DNA of 47,077 nt from positions 1-47,077 of the IMG/VR virus record IMGVR_UViG_3300035659_000029; one strand, given 5' to 3'. The translations under genes were made by a program, and so were the position numbers. How positions within the stretch are numbered: position 1 is the stretch's first letter; each line of letters opens with the position of its first letter. A model generated the notes under the pieces. The model made no database searches and was not told the DNA's origin. It saw only the letters and a list, made by a program, of their open reading frames with translations. Below are positions 24,751-34,783 of this stretch, one piece after another. Source of the DNA: a virus.

Positions 24751-25928
24751 AAAAAATAATTGTCAAGGAGCTGCAAGCATTGTTCCTTGATCATCCTATT
24801 TTTGGTGATAATGCATTAGTTATTACTAATAAATTTCAATTTACTGAAAGACCGAAATATGCTATTGTTGTTAAGACGTCAAGTGCTGATTCAATAAAGT
24901 TATCATTAGACAACTTTAAAGGCACAATAAATTCTTATACAACATTGGCAGGATTAAAAAATCAATCTGGCAGAATGATTGAATGGGTTAGAGAAGATTT
25001 GGCAAATGTTGGAAATCTTGTTAAACCCGGCTTTTATATAATTGAAATGATCGAAGACAATAAGTTCATTGTAAAGCCTTACTTGACTGTGTCTGATGAG
25101 GTTTTGGAGATTGAAACTGATGGATTTAAACATGTATTTTTAAAGAATAAAAGTGTAAATCCATATAGTGAATGTATTTTATGTGAGACTGCAGAAAAAT
25201 TGCAAAGAGATAATCAATATACTATTGACTATACTACAGGTGAAATTATATTTTTGAAACCGATCGATGATTTTGGTCAATTAACTATAGATTATCAATA
25301 TATAATAGATACTACGGGCTCATTTGATGTCGAACCAGAGACTGTTAATATTATAGCAGTTCCGGGTGTAGTTTTAGCATTTGGTAATTTCTTAAAAAAA
25401 GGCGGAGTACAAGTAGTAGTAGTATATCCTGATAGACAAGAAGTTGCAAGTGCTTATTTGGGAAAATGGAAAATGAATGTTACTCTATCTATTGTCGCAC
25501 AAGATACTGATACACAGGAACAATTGGCAGATTTAACTGCAATGTATGTTTGGTCTGTGCTACAAGAGAAGCTAGTTGATGATGGTTTGTATGTTGATAA
25601 TATTACTTTAGGTGGTGAATCTGAAGAAGATGAAGTTGCAACGTCAAATGAAATGTCTTTTTTAGCTGAAATTTCTTTTTCTATTGAAGTTGAATGGGAA
25701 GCTTATAAACCCATTTTAGGAGTAATTAAAAGAGTATTTCTTAATAAAATTGAGGATCTTGGTCAATATGATGAAGCTGAGTATACTGCTAGAATTTCAA
25801 GACAATTTGGCAAATCATTAAGAGGTGTTGATTATAAAGTTGGATTACAACTTGTAGAAAGTGTTTTACCGTTCGTTGTTAGACCAACTCCTCAATATAC
25901 GATAGTGACTTCAAAAACACAAATTTAA
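24723..25928 (+). CDS. Tail or neck structural protein
   Basis: 401 residues; ATG 24723 lies inside the end of the endonuclease gene. Recognisable stretches: IIVKELQALFLDHPIFG, TNKFQFTERPKYAIVVKTSS, SADSIKLSLDNFKGTI, then DYTTGEIIFLKPIDDFGQLT, a strand pair like the beta modules of the sheath gene. The C-terminal half is mixed alpha/beta (VTLSIVAQDTDTQEQLADLT, SVLQEKLVDDGLYV). The pattern suggests a tail-terminator or neck protein near the sheath. The first 20 codons (TAC, CGC, ATC, TCG, TGC, GTG) are unlike the AT-ending codons used elsewhere. Confidence 0.55.
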   Translation: MYYRISNCVKKIIVKELQALFLDHPIFGDNALVITNKFQFTERPKYAIVVKTSSADSIKLSLDNFKGTINSYTTLAGLKNQSGRMIEWVREDLANVGNLVKPGFYIIEMIEDNKFIVKPYLTVSDEVLEIETDGFKHVFLKNKSVNPYSECILCETAEKLQRDNQYTIDYTTGEIIFLKPIDDFGQLTIDYQYIIDTTGSFDVEPETVNIIAVPGVVLAFGNFLKKGGVQVVVVYPDRQEVASAYLGKWKMNVTLSIVAQDTDTQEQLADLTAMYVWSVLQEKLVDDGLYVDNITLGGESEEDEVATSNEMSFLAEISFSIEVEWEAYKPILGVIKRVFLNKIEDLGQYDEAEYTARISRQFGKSLRGVDYKVGLQLVESVLPFVVRPTPQYTIVTSKTQI

Positions 25929-25944
25929 CAAGATAGATGGAAAC

Positions 25945-26097
25945 ATGGATGATGAAAAAATAATTGATGAGGTTGTTAAAGAATGCAATAAGTGTCATCC
26001 TATACAACGTGAAACAAAAGGCACATATTACGATTTTGATAATACTTTAACTCAAAGTCCTAATTATACTGATCCTATCAAACAGCGTGAACAATAA
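25945..26097 (+). CDS. Small acidic/Cys-motif protein (50 residues)
   Basis: ATG 25945 to TAA 26097. It encodes MDDEKIIDEVVKECNKCHPI, then a Tyr/Asp/Asn-rich tail. A single CNKC pair could bind metal as a dimer. There is no strong Shine-Dalgarno (only GGA nearby). The frame is open between two solid genes, and codon use matches the neighbours. The 96 bases after it hold no gene; an AAGGAG at 26181-26186 serves the next gene. Confidence 0.45.
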   Translation: MDDEKIIDEVVKECNKCHPIQRETKGTYYDFDNTLTQSPNYTDPIKQREQ

Positions 26098-26193
26098 TGT
26101 TCTTATTATTTTATTTTTGCTGAAATATTATAGAAAAGAATGTTAATCTATGATTCTACTACTATACTGCATTTCGCAATAAGGAGTTATTAA

Positions 26194-29100
26194 GTGAATC
26201 CAGCTATTGCCTATGTTGGCGATTATTCATTTTTGTTGTCTGATCTTGACAGTAACAATAAAAAACGATACGTTTTAGCTTATCAAAGAGGCAAAGTAGT
26301 TCTTGATAAAGAATTGACTGAGCAATCATATAGAGATTTAGATTTACTGAAGAGATTTCTTGAAAAAAATATTGGTGACTGTGCATTAGCTACATCATTT
26401 AAAATTGTTCAAAGTTCTGTAACTACAGTAAGCAATTTTAAAATAATAGGTGGTTCTATAGAAAAACCTGCAGTATTAGTTGTAAAGGGATATCCATTAG
26501 TATTATTTAGTGATATTGAATATAATCAGCAAGATGCTACTGGTTCATTAACAGACGATGATTATACTAAAACTGTTGTTCCTGTTATAAGTGTACCTGT
26601 TAGTGATAGAATAGATACAGTTTATATTGACACTTATTTAGCTGAAGTTAGTTGTGAAATTGGTAGTGAATATTTAGATACATCAATTGAAGATGTTGAT
26701 TTAGCAATACAATCAGCAAATAGATTTAGAGTAGTTCAAGATATTCTAGTTGTTGAAAATACAACAACAATACCTACTGACGGATATGATATTAATAATG
26801 TGTATCATAGATATCTAAAGCTTGCTCAAATTCAAAGACATACGGGCAATGCTAATATATTAACTGTTGACATTACAGATTCTAGAAAAGTTGTGTCAAC
26901 ATTAGAGTCTATATCAGACGGCACAGGTGACATTAACGTTAAAAATGCAACTGTGCAAGATGATTTGATTGTTCATGGAACAGTTACTATTATTGATGAA
27001 ACGCACACGCATAGTGAGAAGCTTGTTGTGACTTGTGATACTGCTGCAGTTGATGCAATAACAGTTAATAAGTCAAATACAGGACAAGCTATAGTAATTA
27101 ATAAAACTGATAATGGTGATGCATTAGTAATCAATAAGTCTACAGGAACAGGATATGCTATTGTTGTTAATTCTGGAACTGTTAAATTACCGTATGGTGC
27201 AAATATTAATGAATTTTCTACTGATGTGACACTTGCTGGTAGTTCAGATTTAGCAGTGCCGACTGAAAAAGCTGTAAAAACTTATGTTGACACTAGTATT
27301 GGTGGTGTCGGTGGAACAACTAATAGACTTGCAAAATTTACCGGGCTTCATTCTGTAGGTGATTCAAACGTTAGTGATGATGGTTCAATAACAAGTGTTA
27401 ATGAGTCATATTTTACTGTAACAAAAGATGATGCTCTAGAAGTAACTGCTACAGTTAATAACACCAATAATTCTTCAGGTAAATCATCTCTTATTGTTGA
27501 TTGTAATTTTGGTGGCGATTATAAATCATTAACTTTAACACAATATAATATTTCTACAGTTGAAAATATTTTTGGAGTGTCAGCTGCTGGTTCAACAGTT
27601 ATTAGTTCAAATGCAAAAAATACAGCTCTTTATATTGAACAAAAAGGTGCAAAACCTATTTATATAGGTAATGATGATGAAATTAGAGTAGTTATAACAG
27701 ATATTGGTAGTGTGAACATCGTATATCGTCTTGGTGTCAATATGAATGCGACTGTTCATAATTTTGAATTAACTGGTGATGCAGTATTTTATGATGAATT
27801 TTTTCAAGCTGTATTTATAAATGATTCGATAAGAGCAAGTAGAGTTACTATTGAGGGAACGCCCGATTTTTATAAGCATATTTTGTTAACTTCTGGACCT
27901 CTTTTTGAAGATAGTCGGTTTGCTTTTAATTTGACTGACGTTGTAGCTCAAAATTTTTATGTTTCAAGATTTGATGACAATGGACTTCAGCTTGATTCAA
28001 CAATTAATCCGACTTTTTTTATTGAGAGACTAACTGGTTTTATTGGAATTAATACATCAACATTTAGAGGTGATCCACTTGAATCATCGTTAACATTGCA
28101 TAAAGACAATGCAATACGTATATTGGGTGAGCAAGGAGTTTATAATTATGGCGGAACAATATTCTTTGGTGATAGTTCAAATGTTTATCTAAAAGAATAT
28201 CAAGATGATTATTTTGAAATAATGGCTACTCAAGGTTATTATTTTTCTGGAGGATTTGTTGGCATAGGCACTTATCCAGATGTATCGTATAAACTATTAA
28301 TGAACGGTAATTCAAAATTTTTTACAAATAATAAAGCAATTTACACATGTGATGATGTTCAAGATAGTGTTATAGTTACACAATATCTTAAAGACGTGTT
28401 TACAGAGAGTGTTGATTCATCAAATGTCATTAATTATACTGGAACGCCCGCGAATACTTTTCTTGTTTCAAATGCATATATTTATAGCACTGGTGAAAGA
28501 ATAAGATTATCAAGCACAAATGCTTTGCCATCGCCGTTTTTGTTAAACACTAATTATTATGTTATAATATATGATGCAACTTATATACAATTTGCTTTGT
28601 CGTTTGAAGATGCAATGAACGGTTTTTACATTACAATTAATAATATTGGTGCAGGCATTCATTCAATAATTAAACAGCAAGAGTATTCAAAGCATTTTGT
28701 TATTGATGAGTCTATAAATATACCATCTAAAAGGTGGTCATTTGGAATACTTAATGTAAGTGAATATAGTTCAGGAAGCGATTTTTATATTGCAAGATAT
28801 GATGATGATGGATATGAGTTTGACAGTGTGCTTTCAAGAACTTTTTTAATTAATAGAAATAATGGTTTTGTAGGTATTGCTGTTAGAGAAGCTCAATATC
28901 AACTTGATGTTAATGGGCAAGCTAGATTTGGTAATGATTATTATGGATCTGAAGTATATGCTGCAAGTTTTTTGGCAACAGGACAATATTCAGTAACAAA
29001 CATTGGTGATTTTTATAGATATTTTGATTATGGTTATATTTCAGAGTTACATGCATCGTCAATTAAAGTGAAAACTATAAGCGAAGGAAGTATAGATAAT

Positions 29101-30693
29101 GCGTTGTTAATAGATCTTTCAACTAGTGATGGACAGCTAATTACTGCAGGATATTATGATGCTAATAACAATATGAAGCATTTATCATTGTCAACTGATC
29201 CGTTGCTTCCTATAACTTCAAGAAAATGGTCGTGGTCTATTCAAGGATTATCTGGTAGTCATAATTCTGGAGCAAATTTAAATTTATATAGTCATAATAA
29301 TTCTGGAACTGAAAATGATATAGTTATGTCTTTTAGAAGAAGTAATGGTTATGTTGGTATTGGAGTAACAAATGCTGCATATCCATTAGACACAACAACA
29401 GGTAATTTTTCTACTCAAGTTAGAACACCTTTATTATATCCCACAGATGCTTATCCGACAATCGGTCAACCTTATTCGTATGCGTTTTTTAATAGTTCAT
29501 ACATTAATGAGTCTACAGTATCAATATTGAGAGCAAAGCCTTTAGATCTAGGTGGTGATGGCTTTCTTAAAGTCATAAATGAATTAGATAAACCTTATGC
29601 ATCGTTTTCAACAGTGACAGGTCAGGCAGGACAATCAGGTGTATCAGTTGATGCGCATGTAAAGCATTGGTGTCTTGTTGCAAATCCTATTGGTGAATTT
29701 TCAACATCAGATATTTTATGGTCAGTTGGAGTGGAAGGTGTAATGTATAGAAGGGAATTTACAGTAAGTGGAACAAGTGTTTCTCCAACTGTTGGCTCTA
29801 TTTATACTAATAATGGTTCATCATGGACTGTTTATTATGTTTCAATTGCAGGCGGTTCTGGAAGAATTATATGTTTTAGATCATCAGGTACTTATGAACC
29901 ACTGTCAAGCGGAGTTCTTACAAAATTAAGTGGTGTCGGTGACGATGCTATAAGTTTTAGTTCAGTTACTGGATATGGATCAAATGAAGGTAGTACTTTT
30001 GCTTTATGGCGTCATGATGATTTTGGGGTTGAAATTGATTCTCCTGTTTTAATTGATAGAGCTACGGGATATACATATTTTAGTAGAGCATATTTTAATG
30101 ATGAGATTCATACTGATAAAATAAGAGCAAATGCAAGTCCTTCAATTACTTTCATTGATGATATTGCAATGGATACTGGTAAAAAATGTATTAGTGATTT
30201 TACTGGTGATCAAAAAATAACAACAAATTATAAGTTCTATGAAAGAACTAGATCTGAGGGTTTAGGGCATTGGTTGACATTAAATAGATCTGCCGGTGAT
30301 GCACTTATATTAAATCAATGGCAGGTCACACAAGATGGTATTGATTGGCTTGGAACGCTTGATTTTTTAAGAATAACATATTTTGGTTTTACTGCTAGTA
30401 TTAATGGTATATTCACTTGGAACAGTTCGCCTACTCCTCCAGCGTTAGGAGCTTTATATTTGCGATATCTTGGTTCTACATGGGCATTTAATCCTGATGC
30501 GCCTTTAGGAGTTTCTATTGTTGTAGGCACTTTCAATGATACAGTATTAAGCAAACTTGGAGTTGTTCAAACGCATTATATGGGTGCAAATTCTTGGTTA
30601 AGAATGTATGTTCCTGGTGGTTTTGGCGCAATTGCTAATGTATCATTTTGCGCAACTTATCCATTAAAATTTGGTGAACCATACTTACCGTAA
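26194..30693 (+). CDS. Giant fibre-like virion protein (1499 residues)
   Basis: GTG start at 26194 with AAGGAG 7 bases upstream. Residues about 1-250 form a globular virion-anchoring region. Then come VQDDLIVHGTVTIIDETHTH and repeated short strands (AITVNKSNTG, AIVINKTDNG, ALVINKSTG), as in trimeric beta-helical fibres, and AVPTEKAVKTYVD, a signature of phage tail fibres. From about 560 on, a unit of roughly 150-200 residues recurs in degenerate form: a W/F-rich strand, a D-D-x-G turn, a FLINR..GFVGI strand, then YQLDVNGQARF. Examples are FYVSRFDDNGLQL, FYIARYDDDGYEF and IVMSFRRSNGYVGIG. There is no catalytic motif and no recognisable C-terminal chaperone. Its location just before the sheath suggests a tail- or neck-attached fibre. 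Confidence 0.72.
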   Translation: MNPAIAYVGDYSFLLSDLDSNNKKRYVLAYQRGKVVLDKELTEQSYRDLDLLKRFLEKNIGDCALATSFKIVQSSVTTVSNFKIIGGSIEKPAVLVVKGYPLVLFSDIEYNQQDATGSLTDDDYTKTVVPVISVPVSDRIDTVYIDTYLAEVSCEIGSEYLDTSIEDVDLAIQSANRFRVVQDILVVENTTTIPTDGYDINNVYHRYLKLAQIQRHTGNANILTVDITDSRKVVSTLESISDGTGDINVKNATVQDDLIVHGTVTIIDETHTHSEKLVVTCDTAAVDAITVNKSNTGQAIVINKTDNGDALVINKSTGTGYAIVVNSGTVKLPYGANINEFSTDVTLAGSSDLAVPTEKAVKTYVDTSIGGVGGTTNRLAKFTGLHSVGDSNVSDDGSITSVNESYFTVTKDDALEVTATVNNTNNSSGKSSLIVDCNFGGDYKSLTLTQYNISTVENIFGVSAAGSTVISSNAKNTALYIEQKGAKPIYIGNDDEIRVVITDIGSVNIVYRLGVNMNATVHNFELTGDAVFYDEFFQAVFINDSIRASRVTIEGTPDFYKHILLTSGPLFEDSRFAFNLTDVVAQNFYVSRFDDNGLQLDSTINPTFFIERLTGFIGINTSTFRGDPLESSLTLHKDNAIRILGEQGVYNYGGTIFFGDSSNVYLKEYQDDYFEIMATQGYYFSGGFVGIGTYPDVSYKLLMNGNSKFFTNNKAIYTCDDVQDSVIVTQYLKDVFTESVDSSNVINYTGTPANTFLVSNAYIYSTGERIRLSSTNALPSPFLLNTNYYVIIYDATYIQFALSFEDAMNGFYITINNIGAGIHSIIKQQEYSKHFVIDESINIPSKRWSFGILNVSEYSSGSDFYIARYDDDGYEFDSVLSRTFLINRNNGFVGIAVREAQYQLDVNGQARFGNDYYGSEVYAASFLATGQYSVTNIGDFYRYFDYGYISELHASSIKVKTISEGSIDNALLIDLSTSDGQLITAGYYDANNNMKHLSLSTDPLLPITSRKWSWSIQGLSGSHNSGANLNLYSHNNSGTENDIVMSFRRSNGYVGIGVTNAAYPLDTTTGNFSTQVRTPLLYPTDAYPTIGQPYSYAFFNSSYINESTVSILRAKPLDLGGDGFLKVINELDKPYASFSTVTGQAGQSGVSVDAHVKHWCLVANPIGEFSTSDILWSVGVEGVMYRREFTVSGTSVSPTVGSIYTNNGSSWTVYYVSIAGGSGRIICFRSSGTYEPLSSGVLTKLSGVGDDAISFSSVTGYGSNEGSTFALWRHDDFGVEIDSPVLIDRATGYTYFSRAYFNDEIHTDKIRANASPSITFIDDIAMDTGKKCISDFTGDQKITTNYKFYERTRSEGLGHWLTLNRSAGDALILNQWQVTQDGIDWLGTLDFLRITYFGFTASINGIFTWNSSPTPPALGALYLRYLGSTWAFNPDAPLGVSIVVGTFNDTVLSKLGVVQTHYMGANSWLRMYVPGGFGAIANVSFCATYPLKFGEPYLP

Positions 30694-30737
30694 AAACTGT
30701 TTGCTGTAATAATTAGTTGATTTTTTAAGTATTATTG

Positions 30738-31007
30738 ATGAAACCGTCTTTACAATATATAAAAAACAATAAGTTATTTAAACAGATGCCTATTGTTCAT
30801 AATAAGGGCAAAGGCTTTAAAAATAAAAAAGAATTAATAGCTTTTATTAATGACATTAAATTAAGATCAATTAACACAGATGTATTGCTACACATAAAGT
30901 GCTCATGTAATCAAGATTTTATTTTTTATACAATAAATGAGATACCTGAAAATAATGTTGTTTGCGATTGCGGCCAAAAGGTAATCGTATATACTGACAA
31001 AAAGTAA
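30738..31007 (+). CDS. Small protein with paired CxC motifs
   Basis: 89 residues from ATG 30738; a TTG just before it is in frame. A basic start (KNNKLFKQMPIVHNKGKGFK) and a helix (KELIAFINDIKL) lead to KCSCNQDFIFYTI and VVCDCGQK, two C-x-C pairs 24 residues apart that could form a small zinc ribbon. The Shine-Dalgarno is poor. It lies between the giant fibre and the sheath. Function is unknown. Confidence 0.5.
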   Translation: MKPSLQYIKNNKLFKQMPIVHNKGKGFKNKKELIAFINDIKLRSINTDVLLHIKCSCNQDFIFYTINEIPENNVVCDCGQKVIVYTDKK

Positions 31008-31045
31008 TGAGAATTTTTTGAAACAAACATCGAAAGGATAATACT

Positions 31046-33790
31046 ATGGCAGCTTTTGTATCCGGTTATTTAGCTCCTGGAGTGTATGATAGAACATTAG
31101 AAGATCCTAATGTTGCAAGTTTATTAGGAGGGTTAAGAATACCGATTATAATTGGTACAGGTCAAGAGCAAAAATTATTGCTTAATCAAGACATGGTACG
31201 TGGTTCATCAGCAGCTGTTGATAATAAGTCTTCGAATGAAGATGTTTCATATCAAGCTGATGGAGTTAATACAGTATTTCAAGTTAGATATTATCCAATT
31301 GTAACTGGCGAAGGTAGTGGAACGGTTACAAGTAAAGTATCTGATATTACTGCAAAAGTTAATAATAATCCAGTGCCTGTAACAAGAATTGACGGTCTTA
31401 ATGGTTTAATAACTCTTCAATTACCACCAAAGGCAACTGATTTAGTAACTATTACATATTATTTCAAGTTGACTGATACAAAGATTGACAATGAAAATAT
31501 ATCTGATCAAGCTGATAATATTAATAAGATTTTTTATACTCATCATAAGCCAATAGTTGATGGTCGTGGTAGTGGTACTCCGACAACTTCAATAACTGAC
31601 GTTGTTGTAAAAGTTAATGGCTTAATTGCAACTATCACTGAAGTTAATGGAACTGACGGTACTGTAGTTTTAGCTATAGCGCCTGCTTCAACTGACACAA
31701 TTACATTGTCATACTGGTTCAATCAGTATTCAGATACATTTGATCTTTTGCCGCAAGACAAATTGACAACTGTTGTATCTGTAGGTGATTCACCTGATTT
31801 AAATAATTACATTGAAGGCATTGATTTTATTGTTCTTGATGGAAATAAAATTCAATGGGGCGCAGGTCTTAAGCTTTCTGTTGCAACTCATACTTCAGGT
31901 GCTGTTTATTTTGATGATGTTCAAATCGGAACTTTATTAGTTGATGATCATATTATTAAAGAAAATGTTTCAGCACAATTTACTGGTGTTGAAAATCACT
32001 GTACAATAAAGTATCTCCCGATTGTTGACGGTAATGGACGCGATGTTGTAACTTATGATCCATCAAAAGTTAAAGCTTATGTCAATGATGTTGAAGTTGA
32101 TGTAATAAGAGTTGATGGAAATACAGGGGTCGTTTATCTTAAGAATATTCCTGTTCTTGGAGCTAAAGTTCAAGTTTCATATTGGAGAAATGAACTTATT
32201 GATGAATCTTATGTTTTTGAAGTTGTTAGATCTGGAATTGCTGGAACTGGAACATATAAAGTTTCAACATCAATTCAAGGGTCATTGTATAATGCATTAA
32301 TGACTTCTTATACAACAACTCCGACGCCTACAATAATGGACGCTTTTGGTGCGCATTTAAAGTCAAATAAAAATAAGGCAGTAGCAGAGACTGTGACTAT
32401 TACTTTTACAAGTGCTAGTGCTTTTAGTGTTGTATCTTCAAATCCAAACGGAACTGGTTCTGGATTCACTACATCTGGAGTTACTGGTGAAACATTTATT
32501 GATGATGTCACTGGTTTACAATTTACAATTACTCCTGATGCAACATATTCTGCAGGAGAATCAATTACTATAACAGTTAGCAATGATTTCGTTCCTGGTA
32601 CAGTAATACATGGACCGTTTGAAACTGGAACATCAAAAGCAGTTTATTCAGTTCCTGGAATAAGAGTCATTGTATCTGATACAGCAAATACTGCTGTTGG
32701 TGATAAAACTGTTATTCAGTCATTTGATAAGACAGGTGCTGAGCCGGCTGTTGGTTCGACTTATTATATGAGTTATTATTATGAAAAAATTGATTATGCA
32801 ACTAAAACTTTTACAAGATTTAAAGATGTCACTAATGAGTTTGGTGCACTTGATATTGGAAATGCAATTACATTGTCAGCATTTTTGATGATGATTAATG
32901 GCGCAGTCGCAGTTATGTGTAAGCAGGTTATGAAAGAGCCTGGAGAGAATACAGCAACTGATCTTGCATATATTAATGCGCTAAAAGAGATTGAGAAGCC
33001 AATTAATGGTATTAAGCCAAGAGTTGTTCATGTATGTACAACTTCTCAACCAGTTATTTCTGCTCTTAAGACTCACTTGGCTCAAACGTCATCAGAAAGA
33101 AGAAGATCTGAAAGAACAGCTTTTATTGGTTATGCTGTAGGCACAGATCCTCAAGATGCTGCAAGTTATGCTAGATCAGTTAGTTATAGTAGAATTGTTG
33201 CAGTATATCCTGATGGAGCAGTTATTGGATTGACTGATGAACAAGGTGTCGAGTCTGAATATATTCTTGACGGAAGTTATATTGCTGCAGCACTTGCAGG
33301 ATTTAATGTAAGTACAGCATACGATGTAGCAGAGCCAATGACACGAAAAACAATTACTGGTTTTAAACGTCTTGTTCGTGATTTGGATGAAGTTGAGATG
33401 GATGAGACTGCAGCTTCTGGCGTAACTATGATTGAAAACACTGGTGGTATTTTAAGAGTTCGACATGCTTTAACAACTGACATGAGCAATCCATTTAATA
33501 AAGCTCCAAATATCGTTACGATAATGGATGAAGTGCAGATTCAAGCTCGTCTTTCTTTGGATCAATACATTGGTAAGAAATTTTTACCAAATACGCCAGG
33601 TAATGTATCTGCAACATTAGCTGCTACACTTTCAGCGTTAAAAGAAGCAGAGATTATTTCTGATTATACTAATGTTACTGCTGAAACGTCAGAAACAGAT
33701 CCTAACTATTTGGTGTGTGAAGCATTTTACAAACCAGTTTTTGAGTTATCATATATTAGAGTGACATTTAATATTAGAGCGAAACTGTAA
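31046..33790 (+). CDS. Contractile tail sheath protein with three inserted beta modules
   Basis: 914 residues; AAAGGA precedes the ATG. The start (FVSGYLAPGVYDRTLEDPNV) and the end (VCEAFYKPVFELSYIRVTFN) are typical of myovirus sheath proteins, as is the subtilisin-like middle (GNAITLSAFLMMINGAVAVM, PRVVHVCTTSQPVISALK, DGSYIAAALAGFNVSTAYDV). It is about 400 residues longer than common sheaths. The extra length is three copies of an ~80-residue beta module at 63-141, 148-226 and 305-384 (pattern F..xYxPIVxGxG, VxxVxGxxGxVxL, VxxSYW), plus a further Ig-like region at about 435-540 (VTITFTSASAFSVVSSNPNG). The modules would project from the sheath surface. The last base overlaps the next ATG. Confidence 0.9.
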   Translation: MAAFVSGYLAPGVYDRTLEDPNVASLLGGLRIPIIIGTGQEQKLLLNQDMVRGSSAAVDNKSSNEDVSYQADGVNTVFQVRYYPIVTGEGSGTVTSKVSDITAKVNNNPVPVTRIDGLNGLITLQLPPKATDLVTITYYFKLTDTKIDNENISDQADNINKIFYTHHKPIVDGRGSGTPTTSITDVVVKVNGLIATITEVNGTDGTVVLAIAPASTDTITLSYWFNQYSDTFDLLPQDKLTTVVSVGDSPDLNNYIEGIDFIVLDGNKIQWGAGLKLSVATHTSGAVYFDDVQIGTLLVDDHIIKENVSAQFTGVENHCTIKYLPIVDGNGRDVVTYDPSKVKAYVNDVEVDVIRVDGNTGVVYLKNIPVLGAKVQVSYWRNELIDESYVFEVVRSGIAGTGTYKVSTSIQGSLYNALMTSYTTTPTPTIMDAFGAHLKSNKNKAVAETVTITFTSASAFSVVSSNPNGTGSGFTTSGVTGETFIDDVTGLQFTITPDATYSAGESITITVSNDFVPGTVIHGPFETGTSKAVYSVPGIRVIVSDTANTAVGDKTVIQSFDKTGAEPAVGSTYYMSYYYEKIDYATKTFTRFKDVTNEFGALDIGNAITLSAFLMMINGAVAVMCKQVMKEPGENTATDLAYINALKEIEKPINGIKPRVVHVCTTSQPVISALKTHLAQTSSERRRSERTAFIGYAVGTDPQDAASYARSVSYSRIVAVYPDGAVIGLTDEQGVESEYILDGSYIAAALAGFNVSTAYDVAEPMTRKTITGFKRLVRDLDEVEMDETAASGVTMIENTGGILRVRHALTTDMSNPFNKAPNIVTIMDEVQIQARLSLDQYIGKKFLPNTPGNVSATLAATLSALKEAEIISDYTNVTAETSETDPNYLVCEAFYKPVFELSYIRVTFNIRAKL

Positions 33791-34125
33791 TGAAAAAAGC
33801 TTTTAATAACAGTATATATCAGGATCTTACTGGTCAAGAAGATTCTGATATATCTCAATTATTTAATGAATCAGGTGCTGAAAGAGTAAAACCAGGTGCA
33901 CTAGGATTAGATAAAGATAATTATCTTTATAATGACACAAATGCTGACAGATATAATGCTGGAATAGATGTAAATCAACAGCAAGGTCAACCAAAAGGTG
34001 TAGTACCTGATTTAGGACCTGTAAATAATTTTAATGCTGACGAAAAAGTGTTTGATGAAGATGAAGTAGTATCATTTAAGAGACAAAGTAAAATAATTGA
34101 TTTTATATTAAGAAATCGGAGGTAA
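33790..34125 (+). CDS. Small protein between sheath and tube
   Basis: 111 residues, TAATG overlap with the sheath stop. Polar and Asn/Asp/Gln-rich (DLTGQEDSDISQLFNESGAE, DKDNYLYNDTNADRYNAGID), ending in a basic helix (FKRQSKIIDFILRNRR). It looks largely disordered with a C-terminal helix. Its fixed place between sheath and tube suggests an assembly helper or minor tail component. Family not recognised. Confidence 0.6.
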   Translation: MKKAFNNSIYQDLTGQEDSDISQLFNESGAERVKPGALGLDKDNYLYNDTNADRYNAGIDVNQQQGQPKGVVPDLGPVNNFNADEKVFDEDEVVSFKRQSKIIDFILRNRR

Positions 34126-34129
34126 AAGA

Positions 34130-34768
34130 ATGGCTTCTAATAGTTATATTTATCAACAAGGATCAACTCCAAATACTAGTTTACTTAACAGTCAAAAAGT
34201 AAAAGTATTTGCAGCTCATCCAGGTGGTGCTGATCCAACAGCAAATCAAATTGGTCTATTACAGACTTGGTCACCAGCTCAATCTAGACCAACTGAACCA
34301 GTAAGGGGTATAGGTCATGGTGACAGAGTTGCTGAGCAATCTGTCGGTGTTACAGAATTAACAGGATCATTAAGCGTTGCTGTAATGTACCTTGTTAATA
34401 TCATGCAGGTCTTAGGATATAATGCAGGCTCAGCAGGTATAATTCGTTCTTTAAAACATCACAGATGGCCGTTTGATATTAAAGAACAGATTATTATTCC
34501 TGATTTCATTAAGAAAGATTTGACGTACCAGCAGGGTTCTAATAAAACCGGTGGTGTGTCAAATGGCAATATCATTCAGACTTATTATGAAGGATGTTGG
34601 ATGCAAGATTATAATATTTCTTTTGAAATTGGCGCATCAACAATTATGCAAGATTGTTCAGTTAATATTACAGATATATATGATCCGTCCGTTGGCCGCG
34701 GCGCTTATGGTGAACAGCTTGAAGATAGAGATCCCGCAACTATCAGTAAACTTATTCGTTTATCGTAA
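34130..34768 (+). CDS. Tail tube protein
   Basis: 212 residues; GGAGG lies 8 bases upstream. Direct position after the sheath, size, and a beta-barrel pattern (KVKVFAAHPGG, EQSVGVTELTGSLSVAVMYL, YEGCWMQDYNISFEIGASTI, CSVNITDIYD) fit a myovirus tube protein. It would polymerise inside the sheath to form the DNA channel. Its 3' part (34681-34710) is strongly GC-rich (20 of 30 bases), unlike the gene's other parts, and lies next to the terminator and the TnpB-like insertion. Confidence 0.82.
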   Translation: MASNSYIYQQGSTPNTSLLNSQKVKVFAAHPGGADPTANQIGLLQTWSPAQSRPTEPVRGIGHGDRVAEQSVGVTELTGSLSVAVMYLVNIMQVLGYNAGSAGIIRSLKHHRWPFDIKEQIIIPDFIKKDLTYQQGSNKTGGVSNGNIIQTYYEGCWMQDYNISFEIGASTIMQDCSVNITDIYDPSVGRGAYGEQLEDRDPATISKLIRLS

Positions 34769-34783
34769 GACTTTTAACCTTCA

